This document shows, piece by piece, positions 61,682-64,000 of a stretch of DNA of 64,000 nt. The notes beneath the pieces were generated by a model, which was given only the letters and a program-made list of their open reading frames with translations, searched no databases and was not told where the DNA came from. Each line of letters begins with the position of its first letter. The first letter of the stretch is position 1. The stretch is from Tumebacillus permanentifrigoris (GTDB lineage: Bacteria > Bacillota > Bacilli > Tumebacillales > Tumebacillaceae). The DNA is taken from contig NZ_QGGL01000011.1 in NCBI RefSeq assembly GCF_003148565.1, forward strand, positions 112,082 to 176,081. Reading direction: 5' to 3'. Position numbers and translations under genes: made by a program.

Positions 61682-62544
61682 TGGCAACATTGGCAGATTT
61701 CCGTGCGGAAAAACCGAACTGGTGCCCAGGTTGCGGCGACTTCACAGTCCTCGCAGCTCTGCAAAAGGCAGCAGCAAACATTGGCCTCGAGCCGGAGCAA
61801 ATGGTCACCGTTTCTGGTGTCGGTTGCTCGGGTAAGATCTCGCAATACATGGGTTCCTATGGTTTCCACTCCCTGCATGGTCGCTCCATTCCGGTTGCGA
61901 CTGCAGTAAAACTGTCCAACACCGATTTGACTGTTGTCGCAGCAGGCGGCGACGGCGATGGCTACGGCATCGGGATTGGGCACTTCCTCCATGCGTTGCG
62001 TCGTAACATCGACATCACGTACATCGTCATGGACAACCACATCTACGGTCTGACCACCGGTCAAACGTCCCCGACCTCTGACAAAGGGACCAAGACCAAG
62101 ACCAATCCGGATGGTTCTACCGACGAGCCGGTTCACCCGTTGCAAATGGCGATCATCGCGGGTTGTGGCTACGTGGCACAAGGCTACTCCGGTAACCTGA
62201 AGCAACTCACCGAGTTGATCGAAGGCGGCATGAAGCACAAAGGCTTCTCGCTGATCAACATCTACTCGCCGTGCGTAACCTTCAACAAAGTCAACACCTA
62301 CGACTTCTACAAGCAAAACCTCGTCAATGTCGATGAAGATGCTTCTTACGACAAAACCGACCGTTTTGCTGCGATCAAGAAGATCGAAGAATGTGACGAG
62401 CACCTCACCGGCCTGATCTATCACAGCACCGAAAAGCTTCCGTACCACGAAGCAAACTCGGCCTTCCCGACCACTCCGGTTGTTCAAGCGGACGTTAACC
62501 TTTCGCAAGACACCTGGACCAAGCTGGTCTCCCAGTTTAAGTAA
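61681..62544 (+). CDS. korB: 2-oxoacid:ferredoxin oxidoreductase, beta subunit (second copy)
   Basis: A 287-residue TPP-binding subunit: cluster cysteines in NWCPGCGDFT, GVGCSGK and SPCVTFN, and TPP motif AAGGDGDGYGIGI. It differs from the first copy in an insert rich in Lys/Asn/Asp after TSPTSDKGTKTK. It pairs with the overlapping korA and ends in a terminator. Confidence 0.94.
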   Translation: MATLADFRAEKPNWCPGCGDFTVLAALQKAAANIGLEPEQMVTVSGVGCSGKISQYMGSYGFHSLHGRSIPVATAVKLSNTDLTVVAAGGDGDGYGIGIGHFLHALRRNIDITYIVMDNHIYGLTTGQTSPTSDKGTKTKTNPDGSTDEPVHPLQMAIIAGCGYVAQGYSGNLKQLTELIEGGMKHKGFSLINIYSPCVTFNKVNTYDFYKQNLVNVDEDASYDKTDRFAAIKKIEECDEHLTGLIYHSTEKLPYHEANSAFPTTPVVQADVNLSQDTWTKLVSQFK

Positions 62545-62557
62545 GACCGCTTTTCCG

Positions 62558-62598
62558 AAAAAAGCCCTTGTACGCATTTGCGTGCAAGGGCTTTTTTT
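62558..62598 (+). terminator. Intrinsic terminator after the second korAB
   Basis: AAGCCCTTGTACGCA pairs with TGCGTGCAAGGGCTT (one mismatch), then a T run. Confidence 0.92.
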
Positions 62599-62665
62599 GC
62601 TTCCGCTTCCGGTGCTTTTGCTTTATTCTTACTACTATAGATTGTGTGCGGAGGAGGAAGTGGTA

Positions 62666-63604
62666 GTGAGTAAGGTTGGCAGTGCTGGCAGTTTGCAACG
62701 GAGCAAGGGGTTTGCGATGGTGTTGGCGGCAGGGACGTTCTGGGGTTTGTCAGGGACGGTGGCGCAGAAGTTATTCCAAGAGGAAGGGTTTACGACGGAA
62801 TGGCTCGTGGTGGTGCGCATGTTGACCGCCGGGGTATTGCTGTTGGGGTTGTCTGCGTTTGGCGCGGGGCGTGAACAGGTGTTGGGCGTGTGGAAGGATT
62901 CCGGGATGCGTGTTCGGTTGATCGTGTACGGGGTGTTCGGGATTCTGGGTGCGCAATACACGTACTTTGCCGCGATTGAGGCGGGGAATGCGGCGGCGGC
63001 GACGCTTTTGCAGTATTTGGCCCCGTTGTTTGTGATGGTGTTTCAAGCATGGCGCGTGAGTCGGATGCCGGACGGTCGTGAATGTACTGCGGTGGTGACT
63101 GCTCTAGTTGGGACGTTTCTGCTTGTGACGAACGGTTCGGTGCACGATTTGTCGATTCCTACGCAGGCGCTACTCTGGGGGCTCGTGTCTGCGTTGGGGC
63201 TGGCGTTCAATACGATCTATCCAGGACCCTTGCTGCGCGCTTGGGATTCGTCTGTGATCTTGGGGTGGGGTCTGGTGATCGGGGGAGTTGCGGTGGCGTT
63301 GGCGGATCGACCTTGGAATGCGAGCGGGATGCATTGGTCGTGGGTGTCGGTGTCCTATGTGGCTTTCGTGATCTTGTTCGGAACGTTGATTGCGTTCTAC
63401 CTCTATTTAGATAGTTTGCGATACATCACGGTGACTGAGACCAGTTTGCTAGCGATTATCGAGCCCTTGGTTTCCGTCCTCGCCTCGGTGTTGTGGTTGA
63501 AGGTACCGCTTGGTTTTTGGGAAGCAGTTGGGGCGGCGTGTATCTTGATTACGGTTACGATCTTGTCGTTGCCAGCGAAACGTGTGGAAAACGAAGCATG
63601 TTAA
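62666..63604 (+). CDS. EamA/DMT-family transporter
   Basis: A 312-residue membrane protein with about ten helices arranged as two EamA repeats (AAGTFWGLSGTVAQKLF in the first; ETSLLAIIEPLVSVLASVLW in the second). It is probably an exporter of amino acids or metabolites. GTG 62666 is placed eight bases after GGAGGAGG. Its codons lean toward G-ending forms (GTG, TTG, GCG), unlike the neighbouring korAB, which suggests low expression or a different origin. Confidence 0.87.
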   Translation: MSKVGSAGSLQRSKGFAMVLAAGTFWGLSGTVAQKLFQEEGFTTEWLVVVRMLTAGVLLLGLSAFGAGREQVLGVWKDSGMRVRLIVYGVFGILGAQYTYFAAIEAGNAAAATLLQYLAPLFVMVFQAWRVSRMPDGRECTAVVTALVGTFLLVTNGSVHDLSIPTQALLWGLVSALGLAFNTIYPGPLLRAWDSSVILGWGLVIGGVAVALADRPWNASGMHWSWVSVSYVAFVILFGTLIAFYLYLDSLRYITVTETSLLAIIEPLVSVLASVLWLKVPLGFWEAVGAACILITVTILSLPAKRVENEAC

Positions 63605-63641
63605 CAAAATGGTGAGCATATGTGAAGATATTCTGTGTATA

Positions 63642-63658
63642 CCCCGCGATTTGCGGGG
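63642..63658 (+). terminator. Possible weak terminator after the EamA gene
   Basis: CCCCGC pairs with GCGGGG around GATTT, but only two T residues follow. Confidence 0.35.
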
Positions 63659-63687
63659 TTATGCTGGAATTTGTATGCAGGGTTTGA

Positions 63688-63716
63688 TTGAGAGATTGTT
63701 GAGGGCATGATAAGAT
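63688..63716 (+). promoter_or_regulatory. Candidate rRNA operon promoter
   Basis: TTGAGA and TAAGAT are separated by 17 bases and lie about 100 bases before the 16S start. The leader between contains CTTGAAAACTAAACGA, the kind of sequence that commonly precedes rRNA genes in Bacilli. Confidence 0.6.
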
Positions 63717-63813
63717 AACTCTTGTCGCCGCGAGAGACACTACGGTGACGCGATTGATCCTTGAAAACTAAACGAGTGATAGATGAGAATCGATTCGAGC
63801 CTTGAATCAAACT

Positions 63814-64000
<187 letters not shown>

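Noticed and set aside
59915..61690. A 591-codon open frame antisense to the second korA
   Set aside because: Mirror of a strongly codon-biased gene; the composition (many Asp, Val, Arg and His runs) is that of a shadow and no domain is visible.

Overview
The window is about 57% GC and reads as part of the chromosome of an aerobic, endospore-forming member of the Bacilli. The 16S rRNA start at the right edge, the Spo0M, CotS-like and spore photoproduct lyase genes, the consensus AGGAGG ribosome sites and the frequent GTG/TTG starts all fit the Alicyclobacillaceae, most probably Tumebacillus or a close relative. That placement is inferred; no database was searched. Codon use is fairly even and most units end in a clear intrinsic terminator, many shared by convergent genes.

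Layout. 1-3.8 kb: the 3' end of a non-ribosomal peptide synthetase (A-T-C, no thioesterase), overlapped by a SyrP-like Fe(II)/2-oxoglutarate hydroxylase and closed by an insertion-sequence scar. 3.9-7.5 kb (minus): a lipoprotein and two YtvI/AI-2E-type permeases flanking spo0M. 7.7-16.8 kb: lysS, a Bcp peroxiredoxin, an iron alcohol dehydrogenase, an HD phosphohydrolase, HAD phosphatases and a transmembrane chemoreceptor. 17-19.5 kb: phnC-phnE-phnE without phnD. 19.6-31.4 kb: MFS and DedA proteins, a CotS-like kinase, a glycosyltransferase, YunC, a B12-binding radical SAM enzyme, an M42 peptidase, a PAP2-like protein, spore photoproduct lyase, two small proteins, and a soluble peroxiredoxin-chemoreceptor fusion. 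31.5-33.7 kb: pbuX and xpt behind a guanine-type purine riboswitch. 34.5-38.4 kb: a MidA-type methyltransferase, a deoxyribonucleotidase, a Nudix enzyme, a D-threonine-aldolase-like enzyme and, split by an in-frame UGA, a HesB/IscA-like gene that looks like a selenoprotein. 38.5-44 kb: a two-component system, a hexapeptide acyltransferase and a DUF1501/DUF1800 pair. 44.2-47.8 kb: a GntR regulator with korAB. 48-57 kb: a glycerophosphodiesterase, a DEAD-box helicase with a Gly-rich tail, a tiny membrane-peptide unit, tenI-thiO, a HepT/YutE-like gene and an ABC-2 exporter. 57.2-64 kb: a LysM-3D protein, a Cys/Met gamma-lyase, a decayed T-box-like leader with gene debris, a second korAB, an EamA transporter, and the rRNA promoter with the first ~190 bases of 16S rRNA.

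The most interesting items are the candidate HesB-like selenoprotein at 38140-38433, whose UGA sits where IscA proteins carry their first cluster-ligand cysteine and is followed by a SECIS-like hairpin, and the cytoplasmic peroxiredoxin-chemoreceptor fusion at 30105-31430. Also notable are the purine riboswitch leader with two tandem hairpins sharing an identical 11-nt loop, the NRPS ending on a condensation domain, the phosphonate transporter without a binding protein, the two korAB pairs, and an isolated promoter/30-codon ORF/terminator unit at 51.3-51.5 kb.
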